A stretch of 64,000 nucleotides of DNA from Bacillota bacterium (lineage in GTDB: Bacteria; Bacillota; Clostridia; Lachnospirales; Lachnospiraceae), in assembly GCA_023398375.1 (NCBI GenBank), contig JAEWSH010000061.1, positions 205,703-269,702 on the forward strand. Direction: 5' to 3'. This document shows positions 17,408-25,688 of the stretch, piece by piece. Made by a program: the position numbers and the translations under genes. How positions within the stretch are numbered: the stretch's first letter is position 1; each line of letters starts with the position of its first letter. The notes under the pieces were generated by a model. That model made no database searches, was not told the DNA's origin, and saw only the letters and a list, made by a program, of their open reading frames with translations.

Positions 17408-18007
17408 TTATGCCCACAGACCTTTGCAAAATGTCTTTGTCTTCATTACTAGAGGAGACAGGAACTTTAACATGATCACACCCAGAATAGCAGAAGCTAT
17501 TGAATTTCCTAAGAACCATCCAAGGAAGTTCAGAGGAATTCCTGCAGGTGTAATGATTCCAAATAACAGTAATACAAGGTTTCCTTCTGCTGCACCAATC
17601 ATATTGGCGACTAAAGTTCCTAATATTAAAAACACGATATAATCTTTACCTGTTTTTAATCTGGGATCACAGCCTAGTTTACGGAAAAAATAGCCCGCAA
17701 ATGCTGCCTGCGCAAGGTTTCCTGGTAGGTACGCCATGGATATGGGCAATGCTGCAGATCCCGATATAGCATTAGATATCATTGGGAATACCACTGCTGC
17801 AATAGCGCCCCAACCACCATACCAGATACATCCGACCGATTGGATAGCCTGGCCTGGCCAGAAACAGGATACCGGACCAATTGACACCGCAAGACTGCCA
17901 AAAGTACCTACAACAATACCGACCCCCGTAAACAATGCCATCATTACATAGTGTGATAATCCGGGTTTTCTTACTTCTCCATCTTCAAGTTTCCAAATGC
18001 TTTTCAT
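17408..18007 (-). CDS. ECF transporter S component, substrate unknown
   Basis: The 199-residue protein has six predicted membrane segments with Gly/Ala/Pro-rich loops, the size and pattern of ECF substrate-binding subunits. Notable stretches are ALFTGVGIVVGTFG, FWPGQAIQSVGCIWYGGWG (about residues 49-67) and YLPGNLAQAAFAGYFF. It is not clearly a known vitamin subtype (biotin, riboflavin, thiamine, folate, cobalt/nickel). Being encoded between hydantoin racemase and EcfT points to uptake of the compound degraded by the operon, perhaps a hydantoin, ureide or related precursor; that is inference. The start follows AAGGAGGAG. Confidence 0.82.
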   Translation of the reverse strand: MKSIWKLEDGEVRKPGLSHYVMMALFTGVGIVVGTFGSLAVSIGPVSCFWPGQAIQSVGCIWYGGWGAIAAVVFPMISNAISGSAALPISMAYLPGNLAQAAFAGYFFRKLGCDPRLKTGKDYIVFLILGTLVANMIGAAEGNLVLLLFGIITPAGIPLNFLGWFLGNSIASAILGVIMLKFLSPLVMKTKTFCKGLWA

Positions 18008-18035
18008 TTTTTCTCCTCCTTAAGTATCTTAATAT

Positions 18036-18752
18036 TTATTGCCTCGCATGTTCTGCGTTGTGGCTAATTGGGGTGTAAAGTCCGGCTTCCGATATGTCAT
18101 CTCCATCTCCTATTATGGCTAACAGAGTAGATATTCCTGATAAAATTGGATCCAACACTGCGATTCCGGTTTTTTCCATGATTCTTTTTTTAGATATCAT
18201 TGTCATACCCGCACATCCATAGATAACGACTTCCGCTTGTGTTTCTTTTGCTTTTTCAATGACTTTTAATAGTCTTTTTTCGAGTTCTGATTCCTTTGTC
18301 AGAAATTCCTCAATTGGCATTCCAAGGGTCAAGGTTCCGGCATTTCTGCTCTGTAGACCATAGCTGTCAATTAAGGATTCCATCATGGGGAGAGCCTTTT
18401 TGCTGGCAGCTAACACACTAAATTGATATCCTAATAACAATGCTCTGGAAAAAGCAGCTTCCGCAATTCCGATAACAGGTACCGGAATGATCTCCTTTAA
18501 TGCGAACAAACAAGGATCTCCAAAACAGGCAATAAGAATCCCGTCATACACGGTCATGTCATTTCGTCTGCAATACTCAATCATTTGTGCTCCTGCTAAG
18601 GTATAGTCCGTAAAGCTTTCTAATACATTCGGTGCATTTGGCATACGGATCACTTCCACAGTAACATCCGATTGGATGCAAGACAGGGTATTTTTTATAT
18701 CATTTGTCATTTTTAAGGAACTATTAGGATTGATAACTAAAACTCGCTTCAT
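18036..18752 (-). CDS. hyuE: Asp/Glu/hydantoin racemase
   Basis: A cofactor-independent racemase of the Asp/Glu/hydantoin superfamily; 238 residues. Both catalytic cysteines are visible: C76 in IACFGDP and C180 in YGCAGM, the arrangement of hydantoin racemases. The N-terminal VLVINPNSS is also typical. The start MKRVLV has AAGGTG six nt upstream, 5 nt after the hyuA stop; an overlapping GTG/ATG pair was rejected. It would interconvert D- and L-5-substituted hydantoins so that a stereospecific hydantoinase can consume both. Confidence 0.88.
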   Translation of the reverse strand: MKRVLVINPNSSLKMTNDIKNTLSCIQSDVTVEVIRMPNAPNVLESFTDYTLAGAQMIEYCRRNDMTVYDGILIACFGDPCLFALKEIIPVPVIGIAEAAFSRALLLGYQFSVLAASKKALPMMESLIDSYGLQSRNAGTLTLGMPIEEFLTKESELEKRLLKVIEKAKETQAEVVIYGCAGMTMISKKRIMEKTGIAVLDPILSGISTLLAIIGDGDDISEAGLYTPISHNAEHARQ

Positions 18753-18757
18753 AGGCA

Positions 18758-20158
18758 TCACCTTAAGGAACGGTGCAGGAATTTTCCAGTACCAGGCTTC
18801 CCCAAAAACATTCCGTCTTTTGCTATTATTTCACCACGACGCATCGTCATTACCGGTAATCCTTTTACTTCCTTTCCTTCATAAACGGAAGAATCAATTC
18901 CATAATGTAAGGTCTGGGATGATAATGTCATGGTTGCTTCCGGATCAATGATTACGATATCCGCATCGCTTCCCGGTTGGATCACTCCCTTTTTCGGATA
19001 CATACCAAATATCTTTGCTGGATTGGTACTAACTATTTCCACCATTTGTTCCAGGCTGAGCTTTCCTGCCCCTACACCATCTGTCATCAGTATGGGTAAG
19101 CGTTCTTCCATACCGCTGACTCCATTGGCAATTTTCTTATAATCAGGAATCGCATTGCCCTTTTTATCTTTTTCTAAAAAGCTCGTTTTTTCATTGTCAT
19201 CATAAAGACAGTTATCCGAACTTACAACGCTTAGCACCGTATCGGAAAGAGCATCCCATAAAGCTTCCTTATCTTCTTTATCCCGTAGTGGCGGACTGCA
19301 GATATACCGAAAGCCCGTTTGAGGATCATCCATTACTTCCTTGGTAAGTTCTAAGTAATGGACACAGGTCTCTCCAGTGACAGGATAGCCTTCTGCCCTT
19401 GCTTCCTTAATTGTTTTTAGGGCTTCTCTACAAGTCACGTGAAAAATATATAATTCACACTCAGCAAATTTTGCGTACTCTATGATCTTTGCAGTTGCCA
19501 GACCTTCTACCACAGGCGGCTTAGAAAGGTAGTGGTATTTCCATTCTGTTTTCCCCTGTGAATCAAAGAGCTCGTCATTATATTCACTAATGGTATTATC
19601 TTCTGCATGTACACCCGGCCTTGCTCCACACTTTTTTGCCTCCAGCATGACCTTTAATATCTCTTCGTCTGATATCATAACACCAGCTTTTCGATATGTA
19701 GTGAACATTTTAAGAGTGGGACATCCGGCATCTACCATACCTTTGATTTCTTTCAGAATTTCCTCTGAAGCCTCCACAATCTTGGCATGTACTCCATAAT
19801 CTATGGCTGCTTTTGCCATTTCCTCTTTTCTCTCCTCAATTTTTTGGAGGACGGAATCACCTGGCTGTGTATTTGTGAAATCGATAATGGAGGTCACACC
19901 TCCAAAAGCCGCTGCTTTACTGGCACTATAAAAATCAAGTGGACCAATACATCCCATGAATGGTGCTGCGATATGAACGTGAGGGTCTATCAATCCCGGC
20001 ACTACTATTTTTCCACTGGCATCAATCACTGCTTTAGCTTCCCCTAAGAAATCCGCATTTCCTAATGCGACGATTTTCTCACCTTTAATTGCGATATCTG
20101 TCTGACATACCCCTGCGGATGTGACCACCGTTCCATTTTTAATTATATGATCAAGCAT
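18758..20158 (-). CDS. hyuA: Dihydropyrimidinase / D-hydantoinase
   Basis: Opens cyclic ureides (hydantoins, dihydropyrimidines) to N-carbamoyl amino acids using two zinc ions. The 466-residue product has every ligand: H60 and H62 in DPHVH, the carbamylated lysine K150 in TLKMF, H184 in GVHAED, H240 in IFHVTC and D315 in VSSDN. Length is normal. It is the first gene of the operon, 130 nt downstream of a near-consensus promoter, with an AGAAGGG site. E. coli hyuA is likewise linked to ygeX and ygeY, and the same enzyme type appears in uric-acid/purine degradation clusters of gut bacteria. Allantoinase is an alternative. Confidence 0.9.
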   Translation of the reverse strand: MLDHIIKNGTVVTSAGVCQTDIAIKGEKIVALGNADFLGEAKAVIDASGKIVVPGLIDPHVHIAAPFMGCIGPLDFYSASKAAAFGGVTSIIDFTNTQPGDSVLQKIEERKEEMAKAAIDYGVHAKIVEASEEILKEIKGMVDAGCPTLKMFTTYRKAGVMISDEEILKVMLEAKKCGARPGVHAEDNTISEYNDELFDSQGKTEWKYHYLSKPPVVEGLATAKIIEYAKFAECELYIFHVTCREALKTIKEARAEGYPVTGETCVHYLELTKEVMDDPQTGFRYICSPPLRDKEDKEALWDALSDTVLSVVSSDNCLYDDNEKTSFLEKDKKGNAIPDYKKIANGVSGMEERLPILMTDGVGAGKLSLEQMVEIVSTNPAKIFGMYPKKGVIQPGSDADIVIIDPEATMTLSSQTLHYGIDSSVYEGKEVKGLPVMTMRRGEIIAKDGMFLGKPGTGKFLHRSLR

Positions 20159-20189
20159 TTCGTATCCCTTCTTCCTTTGTGCTAAAGAC

Positions 20190-20276
20190 CAAGAACTGCT
20201 TTTAGTACACAGTTGCGCATACTACAAAAAAACGACAGATAAGGCTTACAACCTCTCTGTCGTTTTTCAGTTCTTG
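20190..20276 (-). promoter_or_regulatory. Structured hyuA leader with terminator-like hairpin
   Basis: The 5' leader holds an outer 9-bp repeat (CAAGAACTG at 20276-20268 pairing with CAGTTCTTG at 20198-20190). It encloses a 12-bp perfect hairpin (20267-20256 with 20239-20228) followed by U7, and a smaller TAGTA/TACTA hairpin. The layout is a three-way junction with an intrinsic-terminator-like arm, seven to ten nt after the predicted start of transcription. It could be a riboswitch or attenuator; no known class was recognised. A plain terminator for the upstream GH5 gene is the alternative. Confidence 0.5.
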
Positions 20277-20289
20277 TTTAATTAAGCGG

Positions 20290-20318
20290 AGTATACCATG
20301 CCCGAAATACACTGTCAA
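20290..20318 (-). promoter_or_regulatory. Strong sigma-A promoter of the hyu operon
   Basis: On the minus strand TTGACA (20318-20313), exactly 17 nt, TATACT (20295-20290), with an extended -10 TGG before it. This is one mismatch from full consensus and is the only good promoter found in front of hyuA. Confidence 0.8.
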
Positions 20319-20356
20319 CAAGACAAATTGTACTATTTTTAGTACAATTTGCCTTG
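20319..20356. promoter_or_regulatory. 16-bp inverted repeat abutting the hyuA -35 box
   Basis: Arms 20319-20334 and 20341-20356 are complementary at 15 of 16 positions around an A/T loop. The repeat ends at the base before TTGACA. Followed by TTTTTC on the plus strand, it could be a terminator for plus-strand readthrough; its contact with the promoter also fits an operator. Confidence 0.5.
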
Positions 20357-20359
20357 TTT

Positions 20360-20437
20360 TTCTCATTCTGAGAATATGTGATAGATTCTATTATCATAAT
20401 GAGAATTATGCAAAATAACTCTTCTCATTATGATAAT
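20360..20437. repeat. Three phased copies of a 16-bp operator-like repeat
   Basis: Copies are at 20360-20375 (plus), 20390-20405 (minus) and 20422-20437 (plus). The last two are identical (TTCTCATTATGATAAT), the first differs at two positions. Centres are 30 and 32 bp apart, about three helical turns each. Each unit is nearly palindromic. They fill the space between the GH5 stop and the hyuA promoter. The shape recalls Fur-family or other dimeric regulator boxes, but no regulator can be assigned. Confidence 0.6.
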
Positions 20438-20463
20438 TGTAACATATATATTTATTTAAAAAA

Positions 20464-21798
20464 TTACAAAAAATTTTTAATGATACCTTTCATACGTTCC
20501 TGTATTTGACAGTTTTCATATTGAAACTCATTTGAATAGGTCAGCAGTTCGTCCGCTGCAATCTGCTCAAACATTGCCTTTAGCACATATTCCTTCTGAA
20601 GTATATAAAGACATGCACGCAATCTGAATTGCATCAGATATTTATCTTTATCCGTCATCTCCGGAAACCATTTCTTTTGAATCAGGTTCATTAATTCATC
20701 CGCCTGTGTTTTTTCAATATCCTGATTCCATTTACTCTTGACTACATTTGCAAGTACCATCCATTTTCCATCACGTTTCGGAGAAATAAGACTCATAAAA
20801 TGCGCATCCTTATAACACCATAAGCACCAGTCCATGTCTCTTTCGGCCATCAAGTCAAGCGTATCCTCTAACAAATTTCCAGTGAAATCAACTCCGCCGC
20901 AGTCTGCCCCATAACCGAATTCCCCGCAAAATGCAGGTCGTTCAAACTCTTTCCTGATAGAAAGAAGCTTATCAAGTCCATCCGCAATTTGTGCCTTCCT
21001 TACACTTCTGTCAAGCGTTCTTTCAAGAAGTCCGGGCTGCCAGACAGTCGGGTAATAATGAAAGCCCAGCGCGATCTGCTTATCCTCAAAATGCTTCAAG
21101 CCCGAAAAATCCATAGAGAACATATCGCCCTCCAGTATGATAATATGATTCCGGTCTACCGTACGAATTGCCGCAATTGTTTCCTCATAATACTCATTTA
21201 CGGCGTTCCAGTCAGCCATTGCAGGTTCGTTCAGCAAATCATATCCCATTAAATACGGTTCATTTTGATATCGTTCTGCTATTGTGCGCCATAATTCTGT
21301 CATCTGTCTTCTAAAAGTCTGGTATTTCCAAAATAGAGGAACTCCAAAACTGTTGTCTGAATGCCAATCGGGATTCTGTCCACCCGGTGTCGTATGAAGA
21401 TCGGGCATAATAAAAATCTGATATTTACGCCCCAATTCAAAAAGACGGTCAAAACATTCAAAGCTTTCTTCCTTATAATGATCAATATCGTTATCTTTAA
21501 AAAAAAGACGGTGGTTAAATGGAACTCTCACAAAATTCACTCCGCATTCCTTTAAAAGGGCAAAGTCTTTTTCTGTTATAAAACTGCGTCTGAACTTTTT
21601 AAAAAAATCCTCTTTCTTATTTTCTCCACATATTTCAGCAACAGATTGTTGTATCATTTCATCAGGTGTAGGAATTCCCAGCATGAAATGTTCCATATTC
21701 AGCCATGTGCCAATTCCAAATCCTCTCAGATGTATTTTTTCTTTGCGATAGGTAAAGTGCATCCCTTCTATTTTAATAAAGTCAATGCCTGTTCCCAT
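20464..21798 (-). CDS. GH5-family glycoside hydrolase, intracellular
   Basis: A 444-residue (beta/alpha)8 retaining glycosidase. The acid/base E191 is in LLNEPAM and the nucleophile E293 in CGEFGYG; PDLHTTPGGQN and GFHYYPTVW are further GH5 active-site strands. There is no signal peptide, so it acts on imported oligosaccharides, probably removing beta-linked glucose or mannose; the specificity cannot be read from sequence. It starts 2 nt after the GH42 stop, with AGGATTAGG before the ATG, and ends the sugar operon that begins with the binding lipoprotein. Confidence 0.87.
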   Translation of the reverse strand: MGTGIDFIKIEGMHFTYRKEKIHLRGFGIGTWLNMEHFMLGIPTPDEMIQQSVAEICGENKKEDFFKKFRRSFITEKDFALLKECGVNFVRVPFNHRLFFKDNDIDHYKEESFECFDRLFELGRKYQIFIMPDLHTTPGGQNPDWHSDNSFGVPLFWKYQTFRRQMTELWRTIAERYQNEPYLMGYDLLNEPAMADWNAVNEYYEETIAAIRTVDRNHIIILEGDMFSMDFSGLKHFEDKQIALGFHYYPTVWQPGLLERTLDRSVRKAQIADGLDKLLSIRKEFERPAFCGEFGYGADCGGVDFTGNLLEDTLDLMAERDMDWCLWCYKDAHFMSLISPKRDGKWMVLANVVKSKWNQDIEKTQADELMNLIQKKWFPEMTDKDKYLMQFRLRACLYILQKEYVLKAMFEQIAADELLTYSNEFQYENCQIQERMKGIIKNFL

Positions 21799-21800
21799 GC

Positions 21801-23819
21801 CTAATCCTCATTTCCTGCTTCTAATATAACAACTCCATAGGCATCGAGCATTATTTCCTCATTTTTTTGATAGTTTCTATCTGTTAAAAGATCTTTTCCT
21901 GCAGCCGGACTTTCTACAGGCATCTGCTCTGAATCATGGTTCAGCAGAAAATAGAAACGTTTCTCTTCTTTTTCCCGTATCGTTATCTCAAGGCACTCTT
22001 TTTCTGTCACCGTTTCCATGATAGTGGATCGTTCTTCCTCACTCAGCACCTTTTTAGCAAAAAAGTCCCTATAGAACGTCTCATCAGAACTTGTTCCAAC
22101 ATAGAATGCTGTTCCTTTTCCGTAACTGTTCTTTGTAATGACAGGCATTCCGGTATAAAAGTCTTCTTCATAAACAGCAAGAGGCTCTGCTCCTTCCAGA
22201 TGCATGAGATCACAAAGCATCATTGCCTGATATTGTTTCCCTTCAAATGTAAAATGATTTAACTTGTCTTTAGGCAGAGAATCGATCTCCTCTACCCAGA
22301 TGCCTAGTAATTCCCTAAGTTCTCCAGGATAACCACCTGTCGTCACATAATCATTTTCATTTACGTAACCGCTGAAAAAAGTCGTGATGAATCTGCCGCC
22401 TGCTGCCACATATGCTTTTACCTCCTCTGCCACTCCTTGCTTTACCATGTACAAGAGCGGTGCTATCACCATATCATATTCCGAAAAATCATCTTCACAG
22501 GAAATCATATCTGCCGGTATATGCAATTTATGAAGCGCTTCATAATATTTATAAATTTCTTCTGTATAACGCAGATTGTTATTCGGGCCTGCTGAATATT
22601 CTACTGCCCACCAATTATCCCAATCAAAAATAATCGCTGCTTTTTTTACAAGTCTGCTTTCCAGGATACTGTCACCCAGCTTATAAAGTTCCTTACCCAG
22701 TTCCGATACTTCCCGAAATACCCGGGTATTCTCATTGCCTATATGATCGATTACTGCTCCATGATATTTCTCACAGGCTCCCGGACTGCGTCTCATCTGA
22801 AAATACATGACAGAATCTGCTCCATGTGCTACTGCCTGATAACTCCAAAGACGCATCACACCCGGCCTTTTCAGACTGTTATTCGGAAGCCAGTTCGAAA
22901 CACTTGGTGTCTGTTCCATAAGCCAGAAAGGCTGTCCCTGCTTCAATCCTCGCATCAGGTCATGGCGCATAGCGATATAAGCAGGGGATTCACCATTTCC
23001 AGGATAGTTATCATAAGAAATAAAATCCATATAATTTCCCCATTTTTGATAGTCCAGCTCTTTATATAATCCCATCATATTAGTCGTGATCTGCGCATCC
23101 GGTATCTGTTTTTTTATTGCTTCGTATTCTGCCCTATAGTTATTAAGAAGGGAATCGCTGCAAAAACGTGCGTAATCAATGGAAATCCCTTGAAATACCG
23201 TACGTCCCTCTCCAAATTCTTCACTTTGCAGATTCGGTACTACAATGTCTTCCCAGTCATAGAAAGTATGACCCCAGAACGGTGTATTCCACTCATGATT
23301 CAGTTTTTCAAGTGTTCCATACTTTTTCATCAGCCACACTCGAAAAGCCTTCTCACAATTTTCGCAATAGCACCTGCCGCTGAACTCATTGCTCACATGC
23401 CAGGCAATGATATTTTTCTGATCCTTGTAATGACGGGCAAGCTTTTCGGTCAGCAACACCGAATACTTCTGATAGGTCGGACTGTTCGGACAGGAATTGT
23501 GCCTGCCGCCGAACTTCCTTTTCAGCCCATTCCATTCTGTCCTCAAAATATCCGGATATTTTCTTGCCATCCATGCAGGATGTGCACCTGTTGCTGTTGC
23601 CATACATATCTGCATCCCGCTTTCAGTTACCCGCTTAACCGTATCATCAAGTGCAGAAAAATCATAGGTCAGCTCATCTCTTTGCAGCATCGCCCAGTTA
23701 AATACATTAATCGTTACTATCGTAACATTGGCAAGATTTAAAAGACGCATATCCTCCTGCCATATTTCCGGATTCCACTGCTCCGGATTATAATCTCCGC
23801 CATAAGGCATTTTATTCAT
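21801..23819 (-). CDS. GH42 beta-galactosidase
   Basis: A 672-residue cytoplasmic beta-galactosidase. The N-terminal GGDYNPEQWNPEIWQEDMRL is the family hallmark. Acid/base E145 lies in WHVSNEF, nucleophile E302 in FWLMEQTPS, and C150/C152/C155 (CYCENC) are part of the GH42 zinc site. A trimerisation domain (about 390-590) and a C-terminal beta domain follow. It lies 12 bp after the MalG-type permease, so the imported sugar probably contains beta-linked galactose or arabinose. The start follows a GGAG site. Confidence 0.95.
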   Translation of the reverse strand: MNKMPYGGDYNPEQWNPEIWQEDMRLLNLANVTIVTINVFNWAMLQRDELTYDFSALDDTVKRVTESGMQICMATATGAHPAWMARKYPDILRTEWNGLKRKFGGRHNSCPNSPTYQKYSVLLTEKLARHYKDQKNIIAWHVSNEFSGRCYCENCEKAFRVWLMKKYGTLEKLNHEWNTPFWGHTFYDWEDIVVPNLQSEEFGEGRTVFQGISIDYARFCSDSLLNNYRAEYEAIKKQIPDAQITTNMMGLYKELDYQKWGNYMDFISYDNYPGNGESPAYIAMRHDLMRGLKQGQPFWLMEQTPSVSNWLPNNSLKRPGVMRLWSYQAVAHGADSVMYFQMRRSPGACEKYHGAVIDHIGNENTRVFREVSELGKELYKLGDSILESRLVKKAAIIFDWDNWWAVEYSAGPNNNLRYTEEIYKYYEALHKLHIPADMISCEDDFSEYDMVIAPLLYMVKQGVAEEVKAYVAAGGRFITTFFSGYVNENDYVTTGGYPGELRELLGIWVEEIDSLPKDKLNHFTFEGKQYQAMMLCDLMHLEGAEPLAVYEEDFYTGMPVITKNSYGKGTAFYVGTSSDETFYRDFFAKKVLSEEERSTIMETVTEKECLEITIREKEEKRFYFLLNHDSEQMPVESPAAGKDLLTDRNYQKNEEIMLDAYGVVILEAGNED

Positions 23820-23831
23820 ACTGTTTTTCTC

Positions 23832-24665
23832 CTATCCTTTTATTCCGGAAAATGTCATTCCCTGTAACAAATATTTCTGGGCAAAGCAGAATATCAGAAT
23901 CATTGGAATCATGGAACATACAGTTCCTGCCATGATCAGATTGTAATCCGTCCGATATAACGAATTAAAAGATGCCAGTCCGATCTGAATCGTCTTCAGC
24001 TTATCGCTATCCAGATAAATCATTGGTGCCAGATAATCATTCCACATAAAGTTAAAAGTAAAGATGACCAGCGTTGCAAGCCCAGGTCTGCACAAAGGCA
24101 TCATGACTGAAGTGAATATCTTCCATTCTCCGCATCCATCTATTCTTGCCGCCTCACAAAGTTCATCCGGTATCCCCATCATAAACTGACGCATCATAAA
24201 TACACCCAAGGCACTGAAGAGCTGTAAAATTATAATGGCCCAGTGGGTATTGTAAAGACCCATTCCTTTGATGATAATGAATTGGGGTATCATGATGGCA
24301 TGCCATGGTATCATCAAGGTAGCCAGATAACATAGAAAAATCTTATCCCGCCCCGGATATTTCATTTTAGCAAAGGAATATGCTGCCATGGAGCATGTCA
24401 CGATCTGTCCTATGGTCACAATAACTGATAACTTGACTGTATTAAGATAATATGTTAAAAAAGGAACTTTGGTCCAAACATCCACATAATTCTGTAATCT
24501 TATTTCTTTTGGAATCCATTGGATCGGGTATGTAAAAATATCTTTATTATATTTAAAGGACGATGACAACGTCCACACAAATGGCATCAGCATTGTTATT
24601 CCTGTCACAAGCAGAAATAAAAATAACGCTATTTCTCCCAGCTTCTTCTTCTTTTTCGCATTCAT
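23832..24665 (-). CDS. Carbohydrate ABC transporter permease (MalG type)
   Basis: A 277-residue inner-membrane permease with six membrane segments and the EAA coupling loop ELCEAARIDGCGEWKIFTSV (about 165-184), which docks an ATPase. The ending QGMTFSGIKG is typical of CUT1 MalG-type subunits. No ATPase gene lies in this operon, so a shared MsmK-type ATPase elsewhere is implied. It follows the partner permease by 15 bp and has an AAGGAG site. Confidence 0.93.
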   Translation of the reverse strand: MNAKKKKKLGEIALFLFLLVTGITMLMPFVWTLSSSFKYNKDIFTYPIQWIPKEIRLQNYVDVWTKVPFLTYYLNTVKLSVIVTIGQIVTCSMAAYSFAKMKYPGRDKIFLCYLATLMIPWHAIMIPQFIIIKGMGLYNTHWAIIILQLFSALGVFMMRQFMMGIPDELCEAARIDGCGEWKIFTSVMMPLCRPGLATLVIFTFNFMWNDYLAPMIYLDSDKLKTIQIGLASFNSLYRTDYNLIMAGTVCSMIPMILIFCFAQKYLLQGMTFSGIKG

Positions 24666-24680
24666 CTTACTGCTCCTTCC

Positions 24681-25583
24681 TTACATATAAGTGACCCATT
24701 TCTTTTGTCCGCGGAATTGAATCAGTGTAATAATCAGAATAATCAGGAACAAAAAGTATGCCATCGCTGAGGCATAACCATATCTCATATATTTAAAACC
24801 TTCCTGATAGATACGATATACCAGTACATTTGTAGCATATCCCGGTCCGCCTTTTGTCATGACATTAATTAGATCAAATACCTGAAAAGAACTGATAATT
24901 GTCAATATTGTTACCATAAATGTTACAGGTGAAAGCATTGGCAGCGTAATCTTAAAAAAGCGGGTGACTGCATTGGCTCCATCAATCTGCGCTGCCTCAT
25001 ATAGTTGTTTTGGAATCGACTGCAGACCAGCGAGCAGCATGATCATGTAATAACCCGTCTGTTTCCAGACCGCCACAATCATGACCGACCATAATGCCAT
25101 TGACGTAGATGCCAGCCATTTTGGCGGATTCGCCATTCCAACTCCTTGTAAAAAGGAATTTATTGGGCCATTCATAGGGTTGAACAAGACAGACCATACA
25201 ATACCTACCGCCACCATTGAACTGATGGACGGGAAATAGTAAAAAGCTTTAAATGCATTACATCCCCTGATTCCGGTATTTAATGCTACTGCCAATAAGA
25301 TTGCAAGGATAATTGTAGCTGGAACCGTTACGATGGTATAAAGAAAGTTGTTTTTTAATGAGACTAGAAAATAGCCATCACTGAACATATTAATATAATT
25401 TTGAAGTCCCACAAAGTTCATTTTCTGAAAGCCATCATAATCCGTCAGGGAAATCGTAAAACCCATAATAATCGGCACGAACATGAAAAGGAAAAAGCCC
25501 AGAAAATTGGGAATCAGAAACAGATATCCTTTCATATAATGCCTGAATTGAGCCTTCTGTATTATTTTTTTCTTTTTATTCAT
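24681..25583 (-). CDS. Carbohydrate ABC transporter permease (MalF type)
   Basis: A 300-residue permease with an N-terminal cytoplasmic Lys-rich segment, six membrane spans and the EAA loop QLYEAAQIDGANAVTRFFKI. It pairs with the downstream MalG-type subunit to form the CUT1 channel. The start MNKKKK lies 9 nt from GAGGT; an upstream in-frame start has no ribosome binding site. A 13-bp hairpin lies between it and the binding-protein gene. Confidence 0.92.
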   Translation of the reverse strand: MNKKKKIIQKAQFRHYMKGYLFLIPNFLGFFLFMFVPIIMGFTISLTDYDGFQKMNFVGLQNYINMFSDGYFLVSLKNNFLYTIVTVPATIILAILLAVALNTGIRGCNAFKAFYYFPSISSMVAVGIVWSVLFNPMNGPINSFLQGVGMANPPKWLASTSMALWSVMIVAVWKQTGYYMIMLLAGLQSIPKQLYEAAQIDGANAVTRFFKITLPMLSPVTFMVTILTIISSFQVFDLINVMTKGGPGYATNVLVYRIYQEGFKYMRYGYASAMAYFLFLIILIITLIQFRGQKKWVTYM

Positions 25584-25639
25584 AATTTTTACCTCATAAT
25601 TCAAACAAGACGAATCGGCAGGCCAATTCCTTTGTCATG

Positions 25640-25674
25640 AACTATGAGAAACATGTAGCGCGTTTCTCATAGTT
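25640..25674 (-). promoter_or_regulatory. Intercistronic hairpin after the sugar-binding lipoprotein gene
   Basis: Perfect 13-bp arms (25640-25652 and 25662-25674) around a 9-nt loop, without a U tract, between binding protein and permease. Such hairpins commonly protect the upstream mRNA 3' end, giving excess binding protein over permease. Confidence 0.6.
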
Positions 25675-25688
25675 GAATCTGTTAACTG

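Noticed and set aside
8003..20463. A sigma-54 (-24/-12) promoter expected because the operon encodes an enhancer-binding regulator
   Set aside because: No TGGCAC-N5-TTGC element was found upstream of hyuA or in the gaps read by eye; the promoter there is sigma-A type.
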